64,000 nt of DNA from Brachionus manjavacas (GCA_019054805.1 JAHQIY010000006.1:5084001-5148000); one strand, 5' to 3'; positions 22,734-37,129 are shown, numbered from the stretch's first letter. Notes: generated by a model not told the origin, from the letters alone. Program-made: numbers and translations.

Positions 22734-25719
22734 ATTTTTTGTCTTTTTTTAGGCTAAAAAATTTAATTTATTAAAATGACGTAAGCTAAAGACTTCTCTT
22801 GTTAAATTTGTATATGAATAAAAAAATAAATTTATTTGTTTTCTTTTAGGAAGTTATTTAAATAAAACCTTTCAGAATAATGTCTTATTTAACGCCCAAT
22901 TAGCGGCAAATTATAAAGCAGAAATATCTAAAAAAAAATACTGATTTAAGTAAATCTAAAACACCAGTGCAAAAAAGAGGAAGATTTAAATTTTACATAA
23001 TTAAACTTCTATTAGACAAACATTCAGTGAAGTCTGATTTTAGGATGTGATTCACTTTAAGATATCCTAGCTTGTTCAAGATTATAATATTTTTCATTAA
23101 AAAAAATAAATAAACTGGAAAAAGCAACGATATCTTTAAAACATACATTGGTATATTTTTAATAAAAAAACTTGTGTTCCAATCCAAAAATCTTAAATTA
23201 AGGTTAATAAAGTAAGAAGCAAAGGCAATATTTATTGTGAAAATTGCTATGACTAATACTAGTTAATTTTATACAAAATTGCTAATGTTTTTTAAAAAAA
23301 AGGTGATTAATGAACCTTGATATTATTTTATTAGTTATTTAACAAGAACAAAAATTAGTAATAAAAAAACTTTAGCTTTACTAATTTTATATTTAAATAA
23401 TTGTGGTCTATTCAGGGAGAATTTAACTAATCTAGCATTTTTGGTTCACGTTCTAGACAAATTTATGTTATCTAGCGCTAAAAACTTGAAAAAACAAATA
23501 AAATTAAAATGAATTAAGAAGCCAAATTTGGCAATCGAAATCCAGGTATTTAAAATTTTCTTTAATATTTTTGAATTTTAATCTAATAAATTAAGTCTAA
23601 AAAGAAGGATTGCTTATAAAATCAATTTTGAAAGTGGAAATGTTGATGGTATAATAATAAGAGGCTTTGTGAATTTTCATACAAAACTTCTATTAGGAAA
23701 AGAAATAAATTCTGTGAGTTTTGTTCTAATCATCAAAATTTATGCCAATTTATTGCGTTTTATTTTAAATATTTTTAAAAAGGGTGCAATTTTACACACT
23801 TCCGAAGTAGGTGAAACAAATGTTTCATCTACAGAACAAGTTTTTGATTATTAGGAAAAAATTGGAATGTTTTTTTCTTTGTGTATTAGAAGTTTTGTAC
23901 GAATTTCTCAATGCCATAACAAAAGAGTCAGACTGATCAAAATACCTAGAAATCTTTTCAACATTTGTTGCTCACTGATGATGGCTGCAAAAATTATAGA
24001 TGATAGATGCACTTTCTATTGTGCATGTTAAAACCAGGCATGGTATTGAACAACTTTTCGATCCCAAGCGAAGCACTACAGCTTTCACATTTGAAGGGTT
24101 TGAAGGCCAACGCAACTGATGTTAATGAAAACGTTGTATGTAGTAGGTGAAGATTTAGTTGATTTTCTTGTAGATGATTTGGGTGTTGGGTATTAGGTAT
24201 GTGGATACTTGTCGATTTGTTATTGCGAAGTTCGACTGGTTTATTTGATTTAATACGTCTCTTTGGTGTTTTTTGCGCCATTCACCCATAGCCTTGGTTT
24301 CTTTGATGCGGATTTTTCAAACAGCTCAACACCATTAATGATACTAGTCCGGCAGGAGTTTGATTTCGTTTAGTTTTCGAGTTATCTTTACAACATACTT
24401 TAAATTTTAAACATACTAATGCTGATAATCATAAATATTTTGTTTAGCATTTTCTTATTATTGTGATTATCTTTGTGATTTTTTTTTAAGAAAATAAAAA
24501 TTTAAGTGTTTGAAAAGTTACAAATTTCAAATAAAATGTTTAAAAAATTTTGAATTTTTTTCAACAAAAGTCAACAGAGCTTCAAAATCAAAATTTGTAC
24601 AGATAACTTTTATTGATCGTTTAGCGAAGTTTAGTGAGCTTTTTTTAACTACCACGCTTTTAGCAAATATTTACAATAATTAATTTCTAAATTAGGATTT
24701 AGTTTAATTAACTTTTGAGACTTTAAATTATCTACTGTTGAAATGAGATATTTTTTTTGCATTTTTTTGAACTACTCGACTATTTAAAAATTTTGATGCG
24801 AATCGCTTACATTTAATTTTTAACAATTTGATAAATATATGTAATGAAAGTTTATTATTTGTTTAAGATCAGGTTTTTTTTTTAAAAGCGGAAAAATTTT
24901 TGAATAAGTTAAAACAACTAACCCATAAGTATATTTAAAATTTAATAATAAAATTGCATTCGAATCCAGCTAATTATAAATTTTCATCAATTTCGATAAG
25001 AATCATTTTTATTTTATTTAAATTTATATATTTTTTATTAATTAAAAAAAAATTAACTTTCACTCAATTCTATTAAAAAAATTTAGTCATTTAAATGCAA
25101 ATTATTAAAATAAAAATAAAGTTCTTTTTCAAATTTTTTTATTTAAAATTTCGATATTCTTAAAATAATAACGTGTTCATCACATCTGCTTTAAAATTAA
25201 ACTCTTATAATTATATAACAAAGTAATTTTTAAGATAAATAGAAATTAAGAACAAATTTTAAAATCTATGACATTTTATTGATAGCTTTTTCAGCAATAA
25301 AATATTATAAGCCTTTAATTTGATGACTCTCTGATTCCATAAGCAATCGAACAAATCAATCTTAACTAAATTTCTGCGGTTGATTTTAAAAAGCTCCAAA
25401 AATAGAATTAAGCATGCATATTTGATATGATTTTTTAATTGATGTCACAAAAAATACAAAATTACAAAATTAAAATCAACAAACCATATTTCTTGTCAAA
25501 AAAAAAGGAAAAGAGAAAAAATACTAATTTATTTGACTAAATAATTATTTGTAGCTTGGCATAAAAATTTACGCAAATTAAATCCCACCTTGGAGTTGCC
25601 TTGCTATTTTTTAAAAATTAAATTTTTCCGGTTTGACAATGTTCATCCACGAAATGATTAACAAATACTGAATTTAAAGCAAAATTGACTTGGCAACAAG
25701 TTTGAGACACTGCCAAATT
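22734..25719. other. 3-kb intergenic region with decayed coding-like fragments
   Basis: No complete gene is seen. Near 23625-23710 the plus strand reads FESGNVDGIIIRGFVNFHTK. At 23994-24281 a minus-strand frame ends with a possible zinc-knuckle spacing (KPFKCESCSAS then H..RKC). Both are isolated, short and lack splice context, so they look like transposon debris rather than genes. The remainder is AT-rich. Confidence 0.4.
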
Positions 25720-28700
25720 TCATGAAACAACATTATTTGTTTCCGGGTAGACTTTATTCTTAATCATGAAATATAGTCCATAAATTGAATTTAAAAGTCG
25801 CGTTATTGAATAACTGGAGTTAGTATCAAAAGAAGTCAAGTGATCGAAATGATCAGTTTTTAAACGCTCATAGTCCACAATATAAAATAAGAGAAAATAT
25901 GCCAATAAAAAGATAACAATGGTGCGTGGATACAACAGGAATATGAATTTTATTGAAGCGATCATGTTCGTGAAAGCCAGCAGTATTATAGTGAGTAATG
26001 TTAGTAAAATATCCAACAGCTTGTAAAAAAGTTGGTAGTAATTGGTCGGCGCAGTTTCTATATTGGGAATTTTTTGAGTTTTATCAATGATTTCCATTTT
26101 ATTTTTCATATAGCTAACGTCTTCTTTGGTTTCCTTGATGTCTCGGTGACAATGATTTAAACTGTAGTTGTAAGATTGTAATGAGCGGTCAAATAAAGAT
26201 TTTAACTCGTCTAATTTTTGGTCGTTTGTTTTGTACAAACCGAACATGGTCTTGCTAGTATGTTCAGATATTTGGGATGAAGTATTTTGTAGTTCTTTGA
26301 GCAGCAATTGGTAATTTTCGTTGTTTTTTTCCTTAAAAAATTAGAAAGTTTTTTTATTTTCTAATTTTATTTTAAGATTACTCTTATGCTGTTCAAATCT
26401 GACTGAATTTTTTCTTGCTGCTCCATTATTTGCTGAAGAATAACCATGCAAAGCTTAAAAACAATTGTCGATAATTTTTGAAAAATTCTCCCACATTTGA
26501 AAAGAAATCAAAGAAAGAATTTAGATAATTAACGTATAAATGAATTCAAAAAAATATGCTACGATTTTTTAATTTATTAAAAAATGATTTTCGTCTAAAA
26601 GTTATCTGTGAAATTCAACACCCTTACAGGCACCCTTTTTTTTGATATATGATCATTGGTTTTAAATCATTAGATGATATCGAATATCATTAATTTGTCT
26701 TTTGATAATTACATTTTTTATTAAAATAATGATTGACTGATAAATGCTTTACCCTTGGAGGTAAATCAACATTCAGGATGAATTTTTACACCTTTATGGC
26801 ATTAACTTTAGAAATAATTTTATCACATTAAATTTTCAATCGAACGGAAATATTTTAGTGCGATGGTTTGTTCAGTAATTATTAATTTAAATAAAGAATT
26901 CTATCAATTGTAAAATAGCCAAGTTTAAAGCAATAAAGCTGGAGCAGTTTTGTGGAATCATTATAAATTTTTTTCTAAAGGTGCTTCCAATGGTGATTGA
27001 TGTGTGTAAGCCTAAAACAAATTTCTTTTATCTACTTGCTGGGAAAACTGTGTATTTTTCTAAAACCGGAGGTCTAAAACAGTTGTTGAGGCTGAAATTA
27101 GGTTTTATTAGATTATTTTTGTCAAAACTCTTTTAAAAGCATCTTCAGAACAAAATTTTTATGTTTTCGCAAAATTTCTCCTATCCCATCTTAACTACAC
27201 TCTACTTAAAAAATAAAAAAATGCTTGATTGATTTAAAAAAATTTTTATAAATTAATTTTTTGTTGAAAATTACTCAACTTTGATGTTAAGCTTAATTAA
27301 AATTATTTTTGATACAGTATTGACATGATACTCTTTTTAATGTTTTTTTTTAAATTAAATTTAGAGTAAAAAATGAGACAAAAAAGTTAAATTCTTTAGT
27401 TTTTAAAATTTTTTAATATAACGGCAGTTGTATGTTTGGAATCATTAACTTGGTAAATTTAATAATTTGTTTTTTTCTACTTTTTAGCCGTAAGAAATTC
27501 AAAAAAAAATAATGAGCAACTTTTTACAATAATAAGAAAATTTTCTTGATTTTAAGTAAAAACCCGTCGATTATCATGTCATAACTGTGTTTTAATTATC
27601 AAATATATTATCTCTATTAAGATTAAAATTTTCAGACAAAATTATACTTGATTTTTAAATTAACAGTGAACAAAATAATCTTAATTATTTTTTTATGATT
27701 ATTAAAAACGCAATTTTTGCTCTCGATTTTCGATCTTTAAAAAAAATCGATTCTTCTTAGTAATAACTATTAGTTGATTTCATTTTTTTCGTAAAGCCAT
27801 GCAAAAATGAATTAGCTGAAAGAAATTAAATTATTTTAAATTAGTTCTAAATTCTTGAAGAGCTTCACTTTTCCAGACTTAACAATTTGCTTAGGTAATC
27901 GTAAAAAAATTCAAACTCTCAAGTAAAGATTTTAAAGATTGGATTTTAAAATATACCTGATTTGAGCTGTTATCTTCATTTATTTGATAGTTGTCATTAT
28001 TGGGGCCATTATTAAACTTAATATTTGACACGTTTGAGTCAAGATTTAGATAAAAGAGTGGATTTTTTTCATCATTTTGTAAAATATTTTGCTTAGATTG
28101 GTCATCATTTAAATTTTGTTTGAACTGGACCCCATTATTTATTAGAAATGAATCACATCGAGTACTTAGTTTTAAAATGTTGGTACTTTGAACATTAGTT
28201 TGATTTGCTGAATTTCCTAGATTAGAAGAATTTTGAAAATCTGAACTGCTGCCTAAATTATTTATTGCATTTGAGGTATCGCTGACCGAATCTGATTTTA
28301 ACTCGGAGTCAGTTTGTTTCGATGCTTCCTGCTCTTTTTTGCTCTCATAGACCAACTTTTGTCGTCTCTTTTCGTATGTTTTGAGCTTTTTGTGAAGTAA
28401 AAACTTCCGCTTGTCGTACTCGGTCGACTCGCTTTGCTGCGGAGTTGAAAAACTTTGGTTCACATTGCTGGCAGTGCTGTCATTATTGTGCGATTTATCA
28501 GCCTCGTCATCGTAGAAATTTTTCAAGTGAGCATTCATTTGTTTTGACCACTCTCCTAGTCAAATCAAAAAAATAAATAAAAAATAAAGAAAGATAACTA
28601 CTTTGAATTTTTTTTTCTAAAGTATTTATTTCATTAATGCATTTTATTATTTTCTGGTCTATAATTTCGATTTCGGTTCTGGTTGATTTTTTGTTTGAAG

Positions 28701-28743
28701 CACTGTCCGACGAGTTATCACTCGTTGTTGTATTATTATTCAT
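25720..28743 (-). CDS. TMCC-like coiled-coil protein with C-terminal membrane hairpin
   Basis: Four exons (28743-28602, 28555-27957, 26453-26382, 26331-25720) sum to 1425 nt (474 aa) with consistent phases. A Ser/Asn-rich N-terminus precedes a first basic helix (IIDQKIIKCINEINTLEKKI). A second basic helix (KRKFLLHKKLKTYEKRRQKL) recalls the QKKLENYQRKL segment of TMCC1-3. A low-complexity linker and a long coiled coil follow (QQIMEQQEKIQSDLNSI, through about residue 370). Near residues 375-425 two hydrophobic segments, LLTLLTIILLAFTNMIASI and IVIFLLAYFLLFYIV, have the TMCC hairpin layout. TMCC proteins sit in the endoplasmic reticulum membrane. Assignment is by architecture plus short similarity; another coiled-coil tail-anchored family is possible. 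Confidence 0.6.
26454..27956. other. 1.5-kb intron of the TMCC-like gene
   Basis: Phase-0 intron with donor GTATAT and acceptor TTTTTAAG on the minus strand. No additional exon or repeat structure stands out. Confidence 0.5.
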
Positions 28744-30962
28744 ATCTAGAAATAGAATTTAAATTAAATTTAGATTTAATCAATATCCGGAATTTTAATC
28801 TTGAATTTTTTTTTTTGAAGAGAGAAAAATAATACCAAGTTGAGTAGAATAAGAAACGAAGAAGCTATAAAGAATGATTAAAGCATAAATTATTCAAGTC
28901 TTGGGTTTCGTTCATATTATTATAATAACTAACTACAATTGCAAATGAAACAGAAATTTCAACTTGAAATTAGCTTTCAAAATTTATCTATAGTTGATAA
29001 AACTAGAATAGTCCCCAAATGCTTATCTTATCGATTTGTCTATTCGGCAAATTTTCGCCCAAATTTTGACACTGTCTTAGTTTTTCTTATCTCAATAAAA
29101 AAAAAACTTGTTTTCAAATTAAATTTGTTTTTCTCGAAAATAAAACAGATTTTTATTATTTTCAAGCTGATGGAATTTCGCTGCTTGATGTCATGACACA
29201 GAGGTAGGGGAATAGTTTATTTTTTGAAGCCTATCTCGTAATAAATATGGTTAAAATTAACAATATCCGACAAAAAAAAAGTGTTGAAAAAAATTTTATT
29301 TCTATTTTATTAAAATTTAATTAGCGTTTTTACCTAAAGAATGTGCGTGTATTCAAATTTTTTTCAAGTCAATATTATTATAATATCAGAAATCAGCATA
29401 TTTGATACAGTCAATGCTTTCACTTTTTAAAAAGAAGTGTGCATTTTATCAGAAAAAAGGGAAAATATTAAATAATTAAATTAAATAGAGTGAATCAGAA
29501 AAAAATATGATTGAAGCCAATTTAAAAAAAAAAATTAATCTTGTATCAATTGTTGTCTCAGTATAAAGGAAATATTCGAATTAATATTTGAACTAAAGTA
29601 ATATTTCAATTAAATGAAACCTGGATTTTTCAAAGTCTTAAATTGAGAATATTGATTTTTAAATATGCTTTTAATTATTACTATATAATTTGAAAATTGG
29701 TATCTAAATTGACTCTCTGGAATGAATCTATGCAGTATTTCTTAATCCAAAACTTAATCCTGACTATTCACGCATGATTTATAAAATAAATAAAAAAAAA
29801 CGATTTAAAAATAATTAAATATTAAAAAGAGATAGGAGTAATAGTAGAAGTAGTAGTAGAAGAAGAAGTGTGAGCTGTAACACGTAAATCTGTGGGTGCC
29901 AGCTTGTGGTTTTGGTTATTGCCACATACTCCTCAAGTTCATCAATTCAACTTCTCCAAATCTCCAAGGCCTTATGTCTTTAAATTCTGGATTTAAACTG
30001 GTTAGCCGTATATGTCTTTGCAATCTTCGAGATAAACATATTCCAGATGATGGTAAAATTATCCATTATGGGTACATTTACACATTGCTCCCTTACTATC
30101 TGACTGTTGTGTCTTCTATTTATTTTTTCTGCTGACCCTGAATTCCTAAAACTCTAATTCCACCTTTTCTTCTAGATAATCAAAAAATCTGGTTAAAATT
30201 TTAATTTTAAAATAAAAAATGCATAACTTAAATGTTTAAGAAAAAAAATCTATTTTAGTGTTGGATTAAATAAAATTCAAAACTTTTAGTTTATAATTTA
30301 ACATTAAAAAAGGGTAAATCAAACTAGTTCAGGATTTTTTTTATACTTAAATTTAATGAAGATAAAAGACCTTCGGACTTAATATAAACTTGGCTTTCGA
30401 GTAAGTTTAATCTAAAAAATGATTGTTTTAATAAATTAACACAAAATGATCAAGTATCAACTGACTGCATAATCTAATCATTTGATTTGAGTATCTAATA
30501 ATTTATAAAAAAAAATTTCTGTTGAAATGTAACTAAATTTAGTCTGAAAAATTTCGGTATCTAAATACCCATCAGCCAGCAGCCGGTTCATATTGACCAA
30601 GTTCTATTAGCGTTAAAGCTGACATTTTAATTCAGAATTAAACAAATGAAATATGGCAGAATTATCCTGATTTTATTAGAAATATAATTTAAAAAAATAA
30701 AAAATTTTTAATGCCAACTTTTCGACTTTATTGAACAATTAGGAAATTTAGTTTTGCAGTTAAATTAAATTACTGGATGCTTTGAAAAAGTACAATGAAT
30801 CAAACAATAATTTATATAATATTTTACAACAAAATAACTAATCTCTCTTATTAAGTCTTAGGATCATTTTTGTATATTTAGCCTAAAAGTATCATATACA
30901 AAAAGTCTGCTAGATAATCCTTAACATATATTTTCTAATATTACTTAATAATACGATATTAA
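28744..30962. other. 2.2-kb divergent intergenic region
   Basis: It separates the minus-strand TMCC-like gene from plus-strand tafazzin. A short trinucleotide-like GTA/GAA microsatellite lies at about 29835-29872. Immediately after it, 29885-30180 is compositionally richer and open on the plus strand (MPACGFGYCHILLKF..), but it matches nothing I know and has no splice context. Confidence 0.45.
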
Positions 30963-31956
30963 ATGAACGATTGGACTGTATCAACTAGGTTTTCAAAAAA
31001 ATGGCGATTAGCATCTAGTATTGTTTCGTTAATTGTAGGCTACACTAGTCGCTTATTTGCAAGTAAGACACTACATAATCCAAGAATGGAAAAAATAATT
31101 TTTTAGTATTGTTAAGAGCATTTAAATAAAACAAAAATAATAAACATTGAGAGCTTTAACAAAGCTCTGCATGATCGGCCAAAGGGAAAACCTCTGATAA
31201 CTGTTTGTAATCACGATTCATGCTGCGATGATCCCGTTTTGTTTGGTAATGTTTGGGTTCTACAAAATTTTTTACCTCGTTAATAAATTTTTGTTACAGG
31301 AGCTATTCTCCCTCTTTCCACATTTCTTACCCCTGAAAGACCAACTCTTAGATGGACCCTAGCTGCCAAAGAAATCTGCTTTAGCCGGCCTACGCATTCA
31401 CTTCTTTTCCGCCTCGGTAAGGTTTTGCCGATCGTAAGAGGTGAAGGCGTCTACCAGCCAATTATGAATCAAATAATTGACGACTTGAACAAGGGCGACT
31501 GGCTGCACATTTTTCCAGAAGGCAAAGTCAATGAAAAAAAAGAGTACATTAGATTGAAATGGGGTATCGGTCGACTGATCGCAGACGCCAAAATTACACC
31601 AATTGTTTTACCTTTTTATCATTTTGGTAAAAAAATTTTCCAATTTTATAAAACTTATCTTAAATTTTTCATTAGGTTTGGATGATATATTACCAAATAA
31701 ACAACCGTATAGACCTCAGATTGGCCAAAAGGCAACTGTTGTTTTTGGAGAGCCAATTTATTTTGATGATATGGTCAAAAATCTCAAAGAAAAACAGCTG
31801 TCAGCTGTAATTGTTTAAATAAGCAATTTTTTTTTTTTATTTTTTTTTTAGATAGAAATACGGAAGCAAATAACTAACAAGATAGAAGAGGATTTTTACA
31901 AACTCAAAGAGTTCGCTAAAAAATTTCACCTTGAACATGTCAAGCAGAACAAATAA
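30963..31956 (+). CDS. TAFAZZIN: Tafazzin, cardiolipin transacylase
   Basis: Five exons (30963-31062, 31117-31245, 31300-31626, 31676-31806, 31852-31956) sum to 792 nt, giving 263 aa against 262 for the common human isoform. The acyltransferase HX4D motif is intact in NHDSCCDDP. Later blocks also match: LRWTLAAKEICF, GKVLPIVRGEGVYQ, GDWLHIFPEGKVN, KWGIGRLIADA and IGQKATVVFGEP. The enzyme remodels cardiolipin acyl chains on the mitochondrial inner and outer membrane surfaces facing the intermembrane space. A hydrophobic stretch near residues 18-32 fits membrane association. The second exon starts at AGCATTTAAAT, because the earlier AG would bring in a stop. Identification is very secure. Confidence 0.95.
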
Positions 31957-33655
31957 TAATTAACAAGATTTTAATTAATCATAATTTTTTATAAAATTTA
32001 GTCTTTGTTTACTTGGAAACCAGCAAAGAACCATTTTTAATGAGAAAATTATTATTACCAAAATTTTTTCATTTAAGCTTCCAAGTGGTTTTTGTTTTAT
32101 AATAAATATTGTGTTTAAATTTAATTTCTATCATTCAACTAAATATTTAAGATCAAATTTAAAAATGGATCGAGCGGCTATTTGATTAACAAAATAAAAC
32201 AATACGTAGAAAGTCTTAAAAATAATTAAAAATATGTGAATAAACTCATTTCAATTTGAATATATTTTTTTTAAACCAGGAAAATTATTAGTTATACCAT
32301 TTAAATGTTAGCAAACATTATTTTCATTGCAATCAACTAAAAGATTTACATTTTTCTCCTTTTTAAGTTGCCATTTGTAATTTAACTAGTTCAAGGGTAG
32401 TTGATATCTTGAAGTGACCAAGCTAGTCTAGTAAATAGACAACTTTTGAAAATAACTATTTCTAATTTTTTTATCAATATTTCTTTTTCATATTTTGATT
32501 TAGTACAGATTATTTTAGAAAATTTTTATCGAAAATTCATTATTATATCATAAAATGGAAGTTGTGTGAATTTTTCGATTTTTTACAGAATTAAATTATT
32601 TAACATAATTAAAAAATCAAGACGTTTAATTAAGCAAATTTTTATATGAACAAAATTTAAACCTGCTTATTTAATATTAGTCTTTTTGATTGTTATGAAT
32701 TTATTTACTGAAAAATTATGAAAAGTAGAAATTTATTTAAAAAAAAATAAAACAAAGTTTTTTAAGTCAAATTAGTTTAGCTTATTTAATCATAGTCTAG
32801 TAAACATGTTTTAGCTTTTGATGTTTTTTAAGTTGTTTATCAAGTAAAATTTTATCTATTTGTTAATTGATTCTAGAATTGATCGAGATTTATTAAAAAA
32901 AGTTTCAAAACCAAGTGAAATTAAACAAATAATTTTAAATTCTATAGTAATATGATTCAAAACTATTATGTCTAAATTTTTTTCGGCTAAATATTGGAAG
33001 GTCAAAAAATTAGGGATCCGAGTGATTTATTTAGTAAAAATTAATCAAAAAGAATGTCCAAAAAATATATTTAACCTAATTTTAAGAAAATTTTTTAATA
33101 ATGTTTTTTGAAGTTACTTTTATAAAGATCAAAAATTAACATTTGACATTTTTTCTTTTACCAAAATAACCCAAACTAGCTTGAAGTAACAATCAAAGAT
33201 AGGAACACCACTTTTTTAATGCTTGATAATCTGAAAAAAATTCAAAATCTTGGAATATTTTTTAAAGAACATCTAAAAATTTGATCTGGCTTGCCATTTT
33301 TTTTCAAATATTATTCAATTTTTATATGAAAAGAATATATTGATATTGCCATATGAGAATGAATTTTAAACGATGTGCTTACACCAAAAACTAAAGTGTA
33401 TCAGCATTATTTTCTATAAAAAAATTATGCATCAAAATATAGAAAATTTAACATTGCTTTTTCGTTCTTCTGTATTCGATTTTTAAAAGCATTTTTGAAA
33501 TTTAAAAAAAAACATTGTTTTAATAAAGTTTTGTTTTGATTTAGATAAGAGAAAAATTGTGCCTAGCGATCAAAAATTAGACACTTGAATGAATTTTATC
33601 CAAAAAACAATAATTAGCAAGCTTAAATATAAAAATTTTAAAAACACTATTTACA
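31957..33655. other. 1.7-kb intergenic region
   Basis: AT-rich sequence between two plus-strand genes. I see no exon, RNA gene or structured repeat in it. Confidence 0.5.
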
Positions 33656-35509
33656 ATGACCAAAAATGATTATAATCCAGACGAGGAGAGAAAATTCATT
33701 GAGCTATCTCAAAAATCGAGTATTTATTATTGACCTCAGAAAAAAAAAATCCTAAAATTCTTAAAAATAGGCCCTGAAGTCCAACTTAGAAACAGCGATA
33801 TTCAGGTTAAATTTTCAGACGACATCTCAGAGAAAAAAAATCCAGATTTTATTTACCAAGAGGGAGGCTGGGGATGGATTGTGGTTATTTGTTCAGGTTT
33901 TTGCTTAGGAATTTTAATTGGAATGATAAACAACTATTCTTTACTCTTGAATGAAATGGAACGAGTCTATAACCAGACCGAAAATCACGTAGTCTACACT
34001 GGTAAAAATTTTTTTAAATGTTTTGAAAAATTTATAAAGTTTTTCCAAAGCATGGATCGGCAGTCTGTCCACAGGAGTTCAATACATATTTTGTTCTTTC
34101 GGAAGCATAGCAACTGATTTTTTTGGTCCTCGAAAACCGGGAATTTTGGGCGGGCTAATTTCCGGAATTTCGTTGGCTCTGTGTATTTTTGTTGAAGAGC
34201 TTAGATTCTATTTTTTGACATATGGAATTTTATACGGCATCGGCCAAGCATTTCTATTAACTTCGACGCTTGCCATTCTACCACATTATTTTAATAAAGT
34301 AATTCATAATTTTCTTCTTTGTCTTGTAAGTTTTTAATTAATTTTAAGCGTATTTCTCTGGCGAATGGAATAATGAATTCAATTGGAGCAATTGTGGTTG
34401 TGCTTTTACCAATTTTTACCTCGAAATTACTTGATAACTACGGCCTAAAGGCTACATTCTTGTTTCTAAGCATTTTAAATTTCATCACCATGTTTATGGC
34501 CATGACTTATAGGCCAATGATACCGGTGATTAATCATGAAAAAAGAATTCACAAACTTAAAAGCAGTTTTGGTCTTGAAGTAATCGAAAAGCCAAAATTT
34601 ATTATTTTTTGTATAGCTTCATTCTTTGGAATGCTGGGTTATCTGATTCCCATTGTTAATATTGTAACACTTTTAGGCTTGCTGTTTAATTTTATTAAGA
34701 AAAATTAATTCAAGGACCATCATTCGATTAAGGTGTTTCCAAGTGACAAACCGTTTTATATAAATGTGGTTTTTGGCGCTGCTTCAGGCGTTGCCGCAAT
34801 AGTGTTCGGGAAAATTGGGGATCATACGGTATTTTATTTAATTAAATATCAGTTAATATGAATCGAATTCTGTAAAGAGAAAACGATGATAAAATGTTAA
34901 TTTAAGTTAAAAAAATTAATTTCTGAAAAAAAAATTCTAATTAAACTTTTAGAAATTCCATAGGGTTCATTACCATACACTGGTGTTTTTAGTTTACGGA
35001 ATTGTTCAGATAACAATTCCAATGGCAAGGTGTTTTAATGAGTTGTTGATTCAATTGGCGATTCTCGGTCTAATGGATGGTGTTTTGCTATGCTTCATTG
35101 TTCCCATTTCTTGCGATCTTGCTGAATCATCCAAATTGGCAAACCATGCTGCTGGTAATTTTTTAAAAATTAAATCCACTTTAATTTAATAAATCGATTT
35201 TTTTTCATACAAAATTAGGCTATTATCACTTTTTTATCAGCTTGCCATCAATCGCAGGTCCAGTTATTGCCGGAAAAATTTACTCAGTATTCAACTTTTA
35301 TGACTATGCCTTCTATTTTGGAGCAGCAACTAGCTTTGTAGGAGCAGCAATATTGATAATTTTCATCACATATTTTGAATGTATAGAAGAAAAAGTATTT
35401 TTTTAATTAACTTGAATTAATTTTTGATTAATTTTTTTCTTAATTTTAGAAAAAAAGTTTTTTGATTGAAAAATCGATTGTGTTAGGCAATACACAAATT
35501 CTTAATTAA
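33656..35509 (+). CDS. SLC16 / monocarboxylate-transporter-like protein
   Basis: Eight exons (33656-33719, 33771-34001, 34051-34298, 34349-34663, 34715-34828, 34953-35154, 35219-35394, 35450-35509) give 1410 nt (469 aa). The TM1 signature of SLC16 is present as EGGWGWIVVICSGF, against the usual DGGWGW. It is followed by SLSTGVQYIFCSFGSIATDFFGPRKPGILGG split over the TM2-TM3 region. A charged middle loop (MTYRPMIPVINHEKR) separates two six-helix halves typical of the major facilitator fold. Substrate cannot be predicted: family members move monocarboxylates, thyroid hormones, creatine or carnitine-like solutes across the plasma membrane. The acidic residue of the family motif is Glu instead of Asp. 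The short last exon is inferred from an in-frame GT..AG pair. Confidence 0.88.
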
Positions 35510-37035
35510 CATGCTTTTAAAAAAACAGTTTTTATTTTTAGTTAAATTACCTTTACTTTAAAATGACTTTTCCATAATTAATTTTAAATCAGCAACTTTT
35601 AATTAAATTATTGATTAATTTTGAATAAAAATGATTTTAAAGCCAAATATTCAATTGATGTAAGAGAAGCTTAATTTTTTTCTTAATAAAATTCAAATTA
35701 TCTTAAAAGTTTAAATAGAAAATAAGTAATGAAATTATTCTTATTTTAAATATGTCAACTATTTAAACCATTTAACATGAATTTGGAACAAGCTCAACCT
35801 TTCAGTAACTAATGATAAAACACCAAGATATAATAGATTAAGGGCAGAATATTAAGAAATTCTAGATATCTTTTTAATACCACTCTCACTCTCAGATAGA
35901 GTTATGGATTTTAAAGTTCTGATAGACTATGACATGTTAAGTGATCACTTTCCTATTCAAGCGTTTATTTCTATTGAGCATGCTAATTGTTCGAACTGTG
36001 ATTTTATTTTAAAAAAGGGGACTCTATCAAAATTTACTAAAGTCTTCATGTCAGCATAATAGTTATATGGAAAATATTGACTAGCTAAAGGAACACATTT
36101 CAAAAAGGATCATGCATGCTGCTCAAAAAAGTTAACCCATCCGCTCTCAAAATTTTTTTTAAATCTAGCTTACCAAAAAATATTATAGCGTTAATTAAGG
36201 AACGAAGAAAAATTAGAAGACTTTTCCAAAAATCTAGATGACCTTGTTTTAAGCTTTTAATAAGCTTACATCTGAGCTATGTCTCAGTCCAAAAGAATTT
36301 TGGAACCAAAACTGGCTCGAGTTCATAAATAAATCCACTGTCAACTAGACCTTTTTGTAGGAAAAAATATAAGTTAAGATCAAAAAAACTTACAAGACAA
36401 ATCCCTTGACTATTTAAAGGTGGAAGGAAATATAATTCAGATACAGAAAAAGGAAAAATTTTTGGCGTTCTTTTAGCAACAAGTTTTAGTCTCCATTCTG
36501 ATTTTTACTCTTTAACATGAGTTTGAAACTAAGTCAAGTCCCAAAATCTTGGAAAATAGCAAATATAACTATGTTACCTAAGAAATCTTCTTCCACTCAA
36601 GATTCTAAAGATTTTGATAGAGTTTGCCCTGATGGACCAATTAACAACCTAATTAGAATTAATCTACCTCTTTATAATAATTCATTAGATACGATCGTTT
36701 CTCCATTTAAGATTTTTTAGAATTAATCTAAATGGTAGATGAATTAAAAGAGCGAAGTTCGATCTATTTTGATGCTGAAATATGACACCCCCTCCAATAT
36801 TATTCACCAAGAAGATTTCAATAAACTTAAACAACAGTCTCAAATTGACTTTTTGAATTGAGTGAGGGATTAATCACGAAAGGATTTAATCATTCTTGAT
36901 TAATTGGTCGTGGAAGAATATAGAGAAGATTTTGAATCAAGATTTATCGAATATCCAACTCCTTTGTGTAATAATAATAAATAATTCTTCTTTTTTTCCT
37001 GAACTATCAAGCATTTAAACATGTTTAATCTCTAG
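35510..37035 (+). mobile_element. Decayed non-LTR retrotransposon, copy 1 (APE endonuclease type)
   Basis: The first 300 bases are plain intergenic sequence. From about 35890 a broken plus-strand frame shows the end of an APE-type endonuclease (VLIDYDMLSDHFPIQ, with the SDH motif). A linker follows (ALIKERRKIRRLFQKSR, near 36190-36235). The start of the reverse transcriptase reads VPKSWKIANITMLPKK (36537-36584). After that the palm is missing and the sequence jumps to the element's 3' tail (FESRFIEYPTPLC, then CCTGAACTATCAAGC and TTAAACATG). Stops and frameshifts are frequent, so the copy is dead. The jump suggests an internal deletion. Confidence 0.8.
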
Positions 37036-37129
37036 CTATTTCAACTTAACATTTTTATTTTTTTTTTATTTATCTTATTCAACTCTTTTTTTAACTTTAT
37101 TTATTTTTGTGTACTTTTATCCTGAAGGA

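Noticed and set aside
28939-30135. Open frames at 28939-29196 and 29896-30135 as genes
   Set aside because: They have no family match, no splice context and poor start context. The second follows a microsatellite and may be repeat debris.
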